Assembly (NCBI GenBank): GCA_003116995.1
Contig: BDSL01000092.1
Coordinates: forward strand, 124,001-188,000
Direction: 5' to 3'
From: Yamagishiella unicocca
Taxonomy: Eukaryota > Chlorophyta > Chlorophyceae > Chlamydomonadales > Volvocaceae
Length of the DNA stretch: 64,000 bases
Within the stretch, counting starts at the first letter, position 1; each line of letters begins with the position of its first letter. The translations under genes and the position numbers were made by a program. Below the pieces are notes generated by a model, which was given only the letters and a program-made list of their open reading frames with translations, had not been told where the DNA came from and did not search any database. Below, piece by piece: positions 1 through 11,900 of this stretch.

Positions 1-646
1 AGGAGCCCCCCACGGGTTTCCCATGCAACCTCCCGAGCAGAATGCTGCCAACAATGAGGATGCTACGCAGCCCAGCCCGCTGGTAGGGGCCACGTCGCAG
101 GGGTGTTAGGGGTGGCCTCAGCGCATCGCACAGCAGAGAATGTGCCCGCGGTTGGCGAGTAGCTGCGGCTCGGGTGTCGCGGCAAGGCAGCCATGGTAGT
201 TATTCTTGGATAATCAGCATGCTGCAACCACCTTGCGTCTTGGCAGCAGCGGCGAGCTGAGCGTGGCCGCTGGAGCAGCCTTACAAGCTCCAGCACATGT
301 GTCTTGTGCGCCGCCCCGGCCCCCGCCGCCCTCTGCAGCTGGCTCCGAAACCAAAGCTGGGGAGCGTGTCGCTCTTCGCACATGAGGTGACAGCAGACAA
401 GCAGGGAGGGACAAGCAGCTAGTTCGACTGCACATCAACCGTAGCGAGTGCCGAGTCCATAACCTTCAGTGCTCGTATCCGGGTCATGTAAGAACCACCT
501 GACGGATGATCCCATCCAGGGCCTTTCCGCCAGCGGGCTCTTGTGGCACTGGCCGCCTGCTACACCGCGGCAGTACGGCGCTGCTGGCGCTGTTATCCCC
601 CAAACACGGCTGCTGCTGGACACGCCACGCGCGCATTACTCCCCAG

Positions 647-756
647 ACCACCACCACCACTGTAACCGTTACAACCACCACCACTGTAACCGTTACAACC
701 ACCACCACTGTAACCGTTACAACCACCACCACTGTAACCGTTACAACCACCACCAC
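647..756. repeat. 24-bp minisatellite, four copies
   Basis: Four perfectly spaced copies (period 24: TGTAACCGTT at 661, 685, 709 and 733) of a unit made of ACC triplets followed by TGTAACCGTTAC. TGTAACCGTTAC contains the near-palindrome GTAACCGTTAC. The open frames through it are artefacts of a period divisible by three. Confidence 0.9.
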
Positions 757-1539
757 GCATCACACCTCCATCCCATCGCGTTACAGCGCCAGCGCCATGC
801 TGTATCAGGGGGCGACCGGAGCAACTGGCTGTTCAGGAAGCTATCTATCTGAGCAGCTTATTGGCCGCGGCACCAATCGAGTAAAAACGCGAGATGAAGC
901 GCACATGCATAAACTGAGCAGCTCCATCCCCTGCGATTCCTGCTACCGACCACCACCTCACCTCGCCTACTGCTCAACATACATACAGCGAGCGACCCGG
1001 CCGGAGCACCAGAAAAGACGAACTGGTGGGCGCGCGGCGCCGTTTAGTTCAATAGCTCTTGCACCCGCCCGTGCAGCTAACGGTTGTCCGTTGCGGACGA
1101 GCGAGGCGGCGAGCGTGCTGGTCGCAGCAGCAGCTGTTGACGAGTAAGGCATGCAAGTGCAGATAGAATGAAGCACACACAACCCATCGACAGACAGACC
1201 ACCTAGCTCGGACCCGAATCGACACCCGCCCCGCGGGCCAGCTGGTCATGCATGCCGCCTGAGGGACCAACTAACACACCGCCGGACCGGTCGACACTTT
1301 GTTTGCAGCACGACAGCCCGCAGACGGACAACAACACCCCGGAGCTCCACATGCTGTCCGCCCTGCGCTCCCTGGAGCCCCACCGCTTCCACGTCCGATC
1401 ACATCAAACGCCGCTTCCACTTCCGATGGCATCAGATGCCTCTTGGGCCCGGCATGCATGCTCCGTGTCAGCTAGCGGCGCCCGCTTCTTCCTTCCTTCC
1501 TTCCTCCTTGGCCAATCCTGCCCCCCCTCGGAGCCATGG

Positions 1540-1610
1540 CTCACGTCGTGTAAAGGAGTCCTTTTTGCACCCCCCCCATGAGCCCCCTCACGTCGTGTAA
1601 AGGAATCCTT
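1540..1610. repeat. Short direct duplication resembling an end of the dispersed intronic repeat
   Basis: TCACGTCGTGTAAAGGA followed by a T-rich run occurs twice about 48 bp apart. A similar string (CTCACGTCGCGCAAACGA) is at about 22094. Both resemble the GTCGCGTAAA end of the dispersed repeat family seen in the introns of this window, so this is probably a remnant. Confidence 0.5.
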
Positions 1611-1962
1611 TTTATTTGTCGCCCCCCCCCACACACACGAGCAGCCACCTACCCGGCTGACAGCAAGCCACCTGGGACGTAAGCCCATGGTCCCTCTCGC
1701 CGTGGTCACACCTCCAAATATAACCCCCCCACACGCACACATTGTTCTAACCCCACGCACACACCGCAGGTATAAAAGCACCCCCCACCCCACTGGCGCA
1801 CTACGCCTGTAGTACACTGCACTGCAGCGCACTGCGCTTGGAAAGCACACCGCGTCCTAGCAGCTGGCGCCCACGGAGGCGGCCCCTCGAAACCCTAGAA
1901 CCCGTCACCCCGCTCGCCCGCAAACCCCATCGAGCCATTTATGGAGCGCCCGTCGCAGCTCG

Positions 1963-2015
1963 ACCCACCCACCCACCCACCCACCCACCCAGCACCCACC
2001 CACCCACCCACCCAC
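1963..2015. repeat. CCCA tetranucleotide microsatellite
   Basis: Two runs of CCCA separated by AGCA. No coding role is evident. Confidence 0.85.
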
Positions 2016-3129
2016 GACTATGTGTGTGGTGTGTGTGCGTGCTCCGGTTAGACAAATATACCAAATCCTCCAATGCGCAATACCCAAGTGAGTGTACGGC
2101 AGCGAGGCCGGCATGAGGCATGACAAATCTTCCTGCAGGACGAATAGCAGCAATCGTGAATGCGCGCCAAAATAATGCCCCAAACGAACATACAAACATC
2201 ATTGATGCCACTAAGGCAGGGTGCCCTCCCACCCCCCAGTGAGCTTAGGGCTCAAAGCACACAGTACGACACGGGCACCTGGATTGCGGCATCATGCCGT
2301 GGCATCGTGAGGCGCCACCGCCAGCCGCACGGACCTGGCTGCGCGCGAACTAAAAATTTGTTTGCGGCGCTCGGAGCCCGAGCGGCGCTAACAACCTCTG
2401 ATGACTAATGAGCAGTGCACGCGCGATGCGGCGGTGCGATGTCGACCGCGCGACTGCAGCAGCAGGCAGAGGCAGCCCGCCTCGAGCCGGCCCCCCGGGC
2501 CCCTCTCTCACACCCACTCACCCACCGTCGTGCAAGTTGGCCTTCCCTTCCCCCATGCCCAACATTCCCCCTACCGGAACAAGTACTCGTCAACCGTAAG
2601 CATGCATGCATGGCATGATGCGGCTGGCTGCTCCGCCGTCTGCTCCGCAACGACACTGCCTGCCAGCCAGTTCCCCCCCTTTTCCTGCCTCTCACTCACA
2701 CACACATGCACGGCGTGTAATCCGTCCTTCGACGACTGAGGAGAAGCACCCCGGCGGCGGCGGTTTGTTGCCTGAATAGGCACCGCCCGCCGGTACCGGC
2801 GCCAATGTGGCAGCACAGTGTGACAGAAACGGTATGCATGCAGCCGTGCCTCGGACTAGTCAGCGGGGCACGGCATCCCCCTCATTTCGGACTCAAGTAA
2901 GATGGAGCTCGCTCCTCGGACCTAATGCTGCTGCGGCAACAAGCGAATAACGCACATCAGCGGATGGACCAGGCCAAGCCGAGATGACATCCAAAAGCCG
3001 TACAACAGCGCACAGCGCCTTGCAAACAATTGTTGACTTCGATAAGATCACCACCTCCGTACTGTACGCCATTGGCTGTGGGTAAACCGCGGCGACTGTC
3101 CCTCTAATATTGTGGACCTATGTGCCGCG

Positions 3130-3245
3130 GGCACCCCAGATTCTGCCCTAACCCCCTCCCCGCCCCAGATTATTCTGCCCTAACCCACACCCCGCCCCAG
3201 ATTATTCTGCCCTAACCCCCTCCCCGCCCCCAGGTTCTGTCCTAA
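3130..3245. repeat. Degenerate tandem repeat of about 31 bp
   Basis: The string AGATTATTCTGCCCTAACCC recurs with variants (AGATTCTGCCC, AGGTTCTGTCC) at about 3136, 3166, 3198 and 3232, separated by C-rich spacers. It lies just downstream of the stop codon of gene A and may be part of its 3' UTR. Confidence 0.7.
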
Positions 3246-3375
3246 AGCCCTCCTGTCGAAGCCTAACGGGCACCCATCACAGACCCCCAGCAGACACCGC
3301 ACGTGGCAGTGGGTGCGGGCTGACGACGGTGCTGCCGCCGCCGCCTCCTCTGGGACCTCGCAGCTGCTGCAGCTG

Positions 3376-6300
3376 CTACGGCCGCTTCAATGCCCTCACG
3401 GGCGGCCCCAGCTCCCCCGGTGTATCGGTTCCCCGCTGAGTCCACAGATGCGTGCGCATAAGGCCCTTGCCCTTGACCTGCGGGCGTGTTTCGCGAACAG
3501 GACGACAGCACAACAGCGAGCAGAGGCGAGGGGTGAGGCCAGTGCTGGCTGCTGGCCGAGGAACGCTGGGCGGGAGGTCTGCGTGCGGGTTCGCCAGCCA
3601 TACACACGGTACGTCCACATACACGGTACATCCATACACATGGCACATCCGTACACACGGTACATCCGTACACACGGTACATCCATACACACGGTACATC
3701 CGTACGCTGGGCTGGAGGAGGTGCGAACGGGGAGAGACAGACGAGGTGTGCGTGGCAAACTAACATCGATGTGCCTGATCCTTTTTGGGCATGTCGTACA
3801 TCTCACAACTCACAACCCCACATCGCTGTGGTCGCTTCCGCCCTCGACGGCGGCGGAGGGAGTGGAAGCGCTGCTTGCAAACGTGGCTAGGGACCCGTGC
3901 TCTAGTTGATCAGCAAGGTCCATTCGATGATCCCTGATAGATCGCGTGGGCAACGAGGTGACGTGTGCAACCCGACAACGACGCCAGCAGCTGGCAGCTC
4001 CAGCCACCCAAATGTGCTGCCAAACCCTAACTCCACACCCGCCCGGGCAGGCCAGCCCGCCCCGGGTGCGCCCCGATGTGCTGCGGGCATGCGGGCTGGG
4101 ACGAGCATGCGCGTGATCGTCCCACGAAGCGCTGTCGTACGCACATGGATGCCGCCGGTGCACTGCCAGCCGGGGTGGTGCTTCAGCAGCTCGTAGCTCT
4201 CCTCGCTGGCGTGGATGGCTCCAGGGACGCCGCTGCTCTCCATGCGGCTCGCTGAGGGGGGAGGAGGAGCGGGGGCAGGTGGAGGCAGGGGGCGGGAAGG
4301 AAGGCGGGAGGGAGGGAAAGGGGGTCGCTCGGGCGCAGGCGGGTTTGGATCCAAGTCGGATCCAGAGGGGGCCGCGGGATGATGCCACCGGGCGCGCGAT
4401 GTACAGCGTACACGGGGTATCCCACGTGGTACGTGTGTATGTACGACTACATCCCCCGGGGGCAAGGGGAGGGCAGCACCTGCAGCCGCACCCGCAGCTG
4501 GAGCTCCGTCTCCCCCGCAGCATCGCCCGAGCTCCTCCTAGCCCCCCTAGCACCCCCCACCCCACCCGTGTTGACGGTGTCTCCGAAGAGGCAGAATCGC
4601 GGCATGCGGGTGCCCACCACGCCGCTGACCACGGGGCCGGAGTGGACGCCCACGCGGACCTTGACCGGCTGGCCGGTGGTGGGCAGACGCACGCACGAGG
4701 CGGCACGGAGCATGGCCTGCAGCCAGCAGAGGGAACCCATGGGGTACGGCGGATAGGGTAGGGTGGTTGCAAAAAGGAACCGGTTACTCGACATGGGAAG
4801 TGTAGCTGGTGCCTAGGCTTAGGCTGACACCTGTTTGCGTGCGTATGCTGGCGTGCTTGGGTTGGCTGCCGAGAAACCTGCGGAGGCGGCCCGTCGGCGG
4901 CCTGTTAATGGAAAGCTAAAAAAGTAAGGTTATTAACCGTCCGTGTCAGCACGTTATTCACTTCCGTCAGACGATTTTAGAATATACCCATAAGGGAATG
5001 TTAATACGCCTATGTTATGTTCTCTTCCAGGAAACTACACCTCCTTGGAGATGTACTTTGATCAAGGGGGTCTCACGCCTTACGTGTTGCGCTACTGCGA
5101 GCGCACCTTCGCGAAGCCAAACACGTTGGCCGCCTGGTCGGGGTCCACCTGACCCCCGCCCTGCACCGCCGCCATGCCGTCCTCGTCCTCGCGTATAAGG
5201 CCCCCAGCGACCACGTAGCAGTCGCCAATGGTCTCCACCTGCGCCATGTGCGGTGGTGATCCCATGGTCGTGGGGAGCAGCTGACGTCAGAGTACGAAAG
5301 TACGGCATCCGCCTGCAGGACCACTGAGATCTATCCCTCAGAGGAGAGGAATAAGTGATGATAGGTTATTGTGCGAGGCGCACAGGTACGGGAGCCCTGT
5401 CATCGCTCGTCCGGTACGGCAGGGTCTATGTGTACCTTGAAGACGCCGCATTGGTCCAGCAGCGCGTCGAACTCCGCGAAGACCTGGTGCAGAAGGTTCA
5501 TAGCCACCGGCGGGGGGTGCTGCTCGTACACAGGCTTGAAATCTGCACCATGCGAGCCGGGGGTGGGCGGCGGGTTTCGGAGCGGGCCGGCGGGTGGGTG
5601 GGTGGTACGTAGATCGGGCGACACGCAGCAGTCGCTGTTCCGCCTAGAGGCGCCGATATCTATCGGGGGGGCAGTGCGGCTCTCCCACCACACCCGGGGC
5701 CCACCACAGCCAGGCCCCCGCCTTCTTACCCACCCCCGCCCCGGTGTCCCGGTGTCCGAAGGCTATGCACACGCTACATTTCCCCAGTCGCGTTACCGGT
5801 TTATCATTATAACCCCCGCCCCCCCACCCGCCTGCCGCCCAGCTCCTCGCTACCCCCCCGAACCACGCACGTACCAGGGATGTCCGCGAAGAGCAGGGTC
5901 ACCTGCGGCGTGACGTGGGGGTTTGAGGCGGAAGGACGCGCGGGAGGGGGAGGAGGCGGCGTTGCAAAAAGACCCCGGGGGAAGGACGCGGGGGGGGAGG
6001 GCATAGAAAGCGTTTACACGACAGGGACAGGATAGTTGGTGCATGGTCGTCGGACACCGATTTTGTGGGCGCATGCTGGAGCACTGGGACTGACTACCGG
6101 CAAACCTGTGGAGGCGGCTCGGGGGGCGAGGAGGTGGGGTGGGGGGGCGAGGAGGCGCGGACGGGGGCTAGGAGGCGCGGACGGGGGCACAAACATGGGG
6201 GGTTGTGGAGTTTGGGGGCGGGAGGAGGAGGAGGAGAAGGGGGGAGGGGAGGAGGGTCGGGGGCGCGGCCAGGTCGGGGCTGGGCACTCGTGCAGACTCG

Positions 6301-8948
6301 CAACCACTGAGTCCTCTTCCCTCCCCCTCCCCGTCCGCCTCCTCTTGCCCCCGGTTCAGTACATCCGTGCAGACGTCCGGTTGCAGCCACAGCACCGCAG
6401 CACCAGGACCCCCTGCAGCACCAGGACCCCCTGCAGCACCAGGACCCCCTGCAGCACCAGGACCCCACCTTCTGGTGCAATGTCGCCAGTCGGGCGCAGT
6501 CCCGTACATACGGCCGCCACGTTTCGCCCAACAGCCCGCCGCTCTCGTCCTCCGGCATGGCGGTCTGCTCCATCATGTACTGCAGCACTGTACGGCAGCA
6601 GCGGCGGTGGCAGCAATGGTGCAGAGATGATATACGTGTGTCGCGGCCCCAAAGGCGGGTCAGGCTGGAGGTGGTCCAGGTGGAGGTGTTCAAGCTGGAG
6701 GTGGTCCAGGTGGAGGTGGTCCAGGAGGCCAAGATAATACGCTGGGCTGGACCACATGTTTCATACTACCTCACCCCCGCTACCCCACCCCATGACCACC
6801 CCACCACCATCATCCATCAGGCCCCCAACCCAGCCGCCCAAACCCAGCCACCCAGCCCCACCGTGTCGCGGGAAGATCTGTTCCAGCAGGCGATGCTCCG
6901 TCTCCGAAACCTGCGCCATATACTTCTCCGCCACCACCTTGGCCGTCACGTCTCGCTGCATCAGCACCACCGCCCGCACCCCGCTGGCAGGGTCCACCAC
7001 ACCCGTGGCAACAACCTCGTGCCAGCACTCGGCCGCCGCCTCCGCTGCTGCTCGGCCCTCCACCGCTGATACTGCCGCCGCTGCTGCTTGCCCCTCTGCT
7101 GCCGCCGCCGCTCCTCGCCCCTCCGCCACCTGCTCAACATACCGCAATGCGTCGAGTGGGTGAGAGGGGCGAGCGGTGCAGTGTGGAGGGGTGACAACGG
7201 GACGCCAGGTAGGCGGGGAGGGCAAGGGGGTTTAACGAGCAAGGGCCCCCTCGTCGGGCCCCTGCGCCCCGAAACTTTTACCGCCTCGCAAAACCTCCAG
7301 CCCCTCGCCTTCGGCTCCGAAACCGCTATTGGGAACGGCGCGACAGTGTAGCAAAACGCCGCACCCGGCCTTCAGGGTGTCACACCTGGTTTGTCGTACA
7401 CACACTCGCCCCTCCCCCCCCCGCAGCAAGCGGGTCGAACGGAGCCCCCTCCTCCCCCCTCACACCCACCCCACCCCACCCCGCACCAAAGCGTGCGTAC
7501 CCACCTGCCACGCCGTTGGAACCTCTCCGCCACCAGCACCAGCACCAGCACCAGCACCAGCACCAGCGGCCCCAGTACTGGGCGCCTCCGCCTCCCCGCC
7601 ACCTCCGCCGCCGCCAGCGCTGCCGTCACCGCCACCATCACCGCCAACGGACACGCTGATGCCTGGGGCGCAGGCGGCGGCGCCCCCTGCCTCCCGCAGC
7701 ACCTGCACCTCCCCTCCTCCCCGCCCACCCACCATCACGCCGCCGACAGTCGACGCCTCAGCCAGCTGCTGACCCCCTCGCGTCCCCACGGGCACCAGCG
7801 CCGAAGACGCGCGGACGATCAACTCCTCTTCCGCCACCGTGCCCACCGCCACCCCCACCGCCGCCGCGCCCATCTCCTCTTTACCCACCATCTCGAAGGT
7901 TAGGATGGCGCTGCTCATCGACTCGACCGCGGTGCGCTGGCTGCCTCGGCTGCTGGGAGGAGAGGTGGCGAGCTGCTGTACGGCAGGCAGCAGCACCTGG
8001 ATGCCGCTGCCGCTGCTGCTGGTGTTGCCCTGCGGGATGGCCGCGAGGCTCTCGCCTCCAGTGGTCAGGAGCAGGGAGCCCAGCGTGCTGTACGACAGGG
8101 TGCTGTGCAATCTGGCATGCCGTACTGGCCTGCTGTGCGGGTTGCCGCGGGCGTCATCCTGCTGGGGTGAGGGTGAGGGCGGGGTTGAGGGCGGAGGTGA
8201 GGGCGGGGGGGTTACAATAAAAGAACCGGTAACGCGACTGGGGAAATGTAGTGGGTGCATAGCCTTCGGACAGGGGGGGGGGGGCGGAGAGGGGACCCGG
8301 GGTGTCGGGGTCAGGCGCGAGGTGTGGGGGAATCTAGAGGGGCGCGGGGGGCGGGGGTTACAGAAAATAATCGGTTACTCGACATGGGAAGTGTAGCTGG
8401 TGCATAGGTTTCGCTGGGGGAGTTAAGAGGCGCTGGGGGCAGGGGTAGATAGAAGAGAGGCGAGGGCAGCTGCTGCTCCTCAGCCGACCACATGACTCGA
8501 CCGGCCCGCTCCGCCCCAGACCCTGGAGCCCCCACTGTACGGGTGGAGCGGCCACCGGGCACCTCCGCACCTGCCGGACACCGACCAGGCTCAGGCTCGG
8601 GGCAGCGCCGTCGGCGGCAGCCGCCATGACGCCCGCGGGAGGAGGAGGTGGAGGCTGCGCCGCCGGCGGCGGCGCCGCCGCCGCCGGCGCCAGCTGCTGC
8701 TGCGGCGCCGCCACCGCCGGCTGCTGCTGCGGCTGCTGCTGCTGTGCCGGCTGCGTGAGGACGGCTGCCGCGGGTCGTGCGGTGCTGAGCGGCAGCCCTG
8801 CCGCCGGCGCGCCTCGGAGGGTGGATGCGAAGGCCATCACCCGGGACGTGGGCCGGGACTGAGCGCGAGACGTGGCGGGGGAGCCGCTGCCGCCGCCGCC
8901 GCCCGAGAGGGGAAGCAACACGCTGCTGCGCGCGCCAAACGTGAAGCT

Positions 8949-8979
<31 letters not shown>

Positions 8980-11900
8980 GTGCCGCCGCCGCGGACGACC
9001 TGCAGCTCCGACGTCTGCATGGTGTAGACGGTGCTGCGGCTGGCGAGGAGCATGGAGGTGTGGGGCACACAGACGCTCTGCGAGCGCTGTGTGAGGCCGG
9101 CCATGAGGAGGGAGGGGGGCCGCGAGGAGCCGCCAGCGGGGCCGCAGCCGGTGGGGGAGGTGGCGGAGGCGGCGGACTTGCCGACGTTGGCGCCGCGGCC
9201 GCGGACGAGGAAGGACCCGGCGGATCGCAGTCGGCGCTTGGCGGCCGCGGTGACGTTCTCCTGCGGGAGGAGGTAACGCAGCAGGGGGCAGGTCGTGGAG
9301 CAGGTGGTGGGGCAGGTGGGGGGCAGGTGGGGGGGCAGGTGGGGGGCAGGTGGTGGGGCAGGTGGGGGGCAGGTGGTGGGGCAGGTGGGGGCCAGGTGGG
9401 GGGCAGGTGGTGGGGCAAGTGGTGGGGCAGGTGGTGGGGCAGGTGGTGGGGCAGGTGGGGGGCAAGTGGAGGGCAGGTGCAGGTGGGGGGCAGGTGCAGG
9501 TGGGGGGCAGGTGCAGGTGGGGGGCAGGTGCAGGTGGAGGTCAAAGGGGGAGCAGGTGGGGCGTCAGCCGGTGAAATGACAAGCGGAGGACCGAAAGCTC
9601 CTGCGGCATGTGTATGCCAGCTCCCCCTGTGGACCAGCCTACCATACCCTCGCCAGTGATGCGCTCGCCCCTCCCCGGACAGGCGGCCGAACCACGGACA
9701 AGCCGCCCGCCCCTCCAGCCCCCTTGCCGGGTTTCCTCCCCCTCCAGCCCCCTTGCCGGGTTTCCTCCCCCTCCAGCCCCCTTGCCGGGTTTCCTCCCCC
9801 TCCAGCCCCCTTGCCGGGTTTCCTCCCCCTCCAGACCCCTTGCCGGGTTTCCTCCCCCTCCAGACCCCTTGCCGGGTTTCCTCCCCCTCCAGACCCCTTG
9901 CCGGGTTTCCTCCCCCTCCAGACCCCTTGCCGGGTTTCCTCCCCCTCCAGCCCCCTTGCCGGGTTTCCTCCCCCTCCAGACCCCTTGCCGGGTTTCCTCC
10001 CCCTCCAGACCCCTTGCCGGGTTTCCTCCCCCTCCAGACCCCTTGCCGGGTTTCCTCCCCCTCCAGACCCCTTGCCGGGTTTCCTCCCCCTCCAGACCCC
10101 TTGCCGGGTTTCCTCCCCTCCAGACCCCTTGCCGGGTTTCCTCCCCCTCCAGACCCCTTGCCGGGCTTCCTCCCCCTCCAGACCCCTTGCCGGGTTTCCT
10201 CCCCCTCCAGACCCCTTGCCGCCGCCGCCGCCGCCGCGCCATGCAGCCCGCCCCCAAAACCCCCTCCACCCACAACCCGTACGACACTTCCGCAACCCAC
10301 ATCATTATGTACGACCACACGGCCCCGCTGCCCGCAACACCCCCCTTGTCCCGCCCCCTCCCCCCGCCATTGCCCCCCTTCCTCCCGCCTTGTCGTACCC
10401 GCCATTGCCCCCCTTCCCCCCGCCTTGTCGTACCCGCCATTGCCCCTCTTCCCCCCGCCTTGTCGTACCCGCGGCGCCGCACCCGCCGGCTGCTCCTCCT
10501 TGCCGCCGCCGCCCCCGCCGGGGACTGACACCTCCGCCGGCGGCTGCCTCAGCGAGGCGCTCTCGCTCGAGGCCTCCATTCGAAACGGAGACACCCGCCC
10601 GTGTGAGGCCGCCCGGCCAGTCATGCCCGTCATGCCCGTCATGCCCGTCATGCCCGTCATGCCAGTCATGGTCACCGGGTCAGGTGTCATGAAGGCCAGG
10701 TTGTTGACGAAGAGGGCGCTGCCGCCGTCGTCGTCGTCCAGTCCGTAGTGCGGCAGCAGGTCGGAGGCTGGGGCGGTGGGGCCAGCGCGCTTGAAGGCGA
10801 CCTGGGTGCGGCGAGGAGCGGGTGGGTTGGGTTGGGGTGTGTAAGGTTGGGTTGGGGGTCAGACCCAGGGTGGTCGCTGTAAGGCGGCGCGGTGGGCCCC
10901 TGCAGCAGTGACGCCCCTGCAGCAATGCCCAGTCCTGCCAGCTGTCCGACATACGGACGCACGTGCCCTCCAGCCAGGCCCCCCCCAGCCAGCCCCCCCC
11001 AGCCAGCCCCCCTCCAGCCAGCCCCCCCCAGCCAGCCCCCCCCAGCCAGCCCCCCTCCAGCCAGCCCCCCCCCCAGCCAGCCCCCCCCCAGCCAGCCCCC
11101 CCCCAGCCAGCCCCCCCCCAGCCAGCCCCCCCCCCAGCCAGCCCCCCCTCCAGCCAGCCCCCCTCCAGCCAGCCCCCCCCAGCCAGCCCCCTCCCCAGCC
11201 AGCCCCCCGTGCCAGCCCCCCCAGCCAGCCCCCCGTGCCAGCCCCCCCCCCCAGCCAGGCCCCCCCGGCCAGCCCCCATTCAGCCAGCCCCCCCCCAGCA
11301 AGCCACTTGTGGGGTTCTCTCCACCCACCTGCCAGGTGGAGGTGCTCAGCGCGTGGAAGGCAGCGCTGTGACCACCACCACCACCGCCACCACCACCACC
11401 GCCGCCACCACCACTGGTCATGATGCTGCTGCCACCGATGCCAACCGCCGACGACGCCAGCGCTCGACTCTGAGGTTGCAGCCCCTCCGTACGCACGCCG
11501 TGGGTGCTGGCCCCGGCCGCAGCGGGGTAGAGCTGGTGGCTGTCACCGCCCCCACCACCGCCTGTGCTCAGCAGGCTGGGGGGGCCGGTGTCGCCCCCCT
11601 TGCCCCCGCCCCCGGCCCGGTTTTTTCCTGTTACCCCGCCGCCCCCCCCACCGCCCCCGGAGGTGACAGTGCTGTCGAGCATCTGGACGACCAGGTTCGC
11701 TATCCGGCTGCAAGATGGATTGCTTTCGTGGGTCATCACGCCGTATGACTGTCGTACCCCCATGCCGTCCGGGCCGGTGGCGGCCGTCGAAGACGTGGGA
11801 CGCGGAGCCACGAACGAGGAGGAGGGGGAGGGGGAGGGGGGCACACGTGCACAACCGGCGGCGGCGGGGCCGGCGGGGCCGGCGGCGGCGGGGGCGGCGG

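Larger units (their letters stand above)
1..3375. other. Region 3' of cyclase gene A without a recognised gene
   Basis: I see no reading frame here with coding-like codon use, recognisable domains or a consistent splice structure; the frames present are short, on both strands, and rich in His/Thr or Pro from simple repeats. The stretch holds a 24-bp array (647-756), a duplicated 30-bp motif (about 1540-1610), a CCCA microsatellite (about 1963-2015) and a roughly 31-bp array (about 3130-3245). A TATA-like TATAAAAG at about 1770 is not followed by a credible start. The left part could hold the far 3' UTR of gene A, but no TGTAA signal on the minus strand was found close to its stop. Confidence 0.5.
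3442..5902 (-). other. Gene A: class III nucleotide cyclase catalytic domain
   Basis: Six exons encode the catalytic core in order: VTLLFADIP (first metal-binding Asp), [34 protein letters not shown] (Glu that selects guanine, second metal Asp), [34 protein letters not shown] (Cys that selects guanine; Asn and Arg for the transition state), and [12 protein letters not shown]. The Glu plus Cys pair is the guanylate, not adenylate, cyclase signature. One oddity is that the usual Gly after FADI-x is Asp here (FADIPDF), created across the exon 5902-5875 / 5542-5436 junction. Confidence 0.88.

Noticed and set aside
9541..10692. Long frames on both strands (up to 617 codons) of Gly/Lys/Arg or Pro/Phe repeats
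   Set aside because: They are produced by the 29-bp minisatellite in an intron of gene A; the real coding pieces at either end are in different frames joined by splicing.
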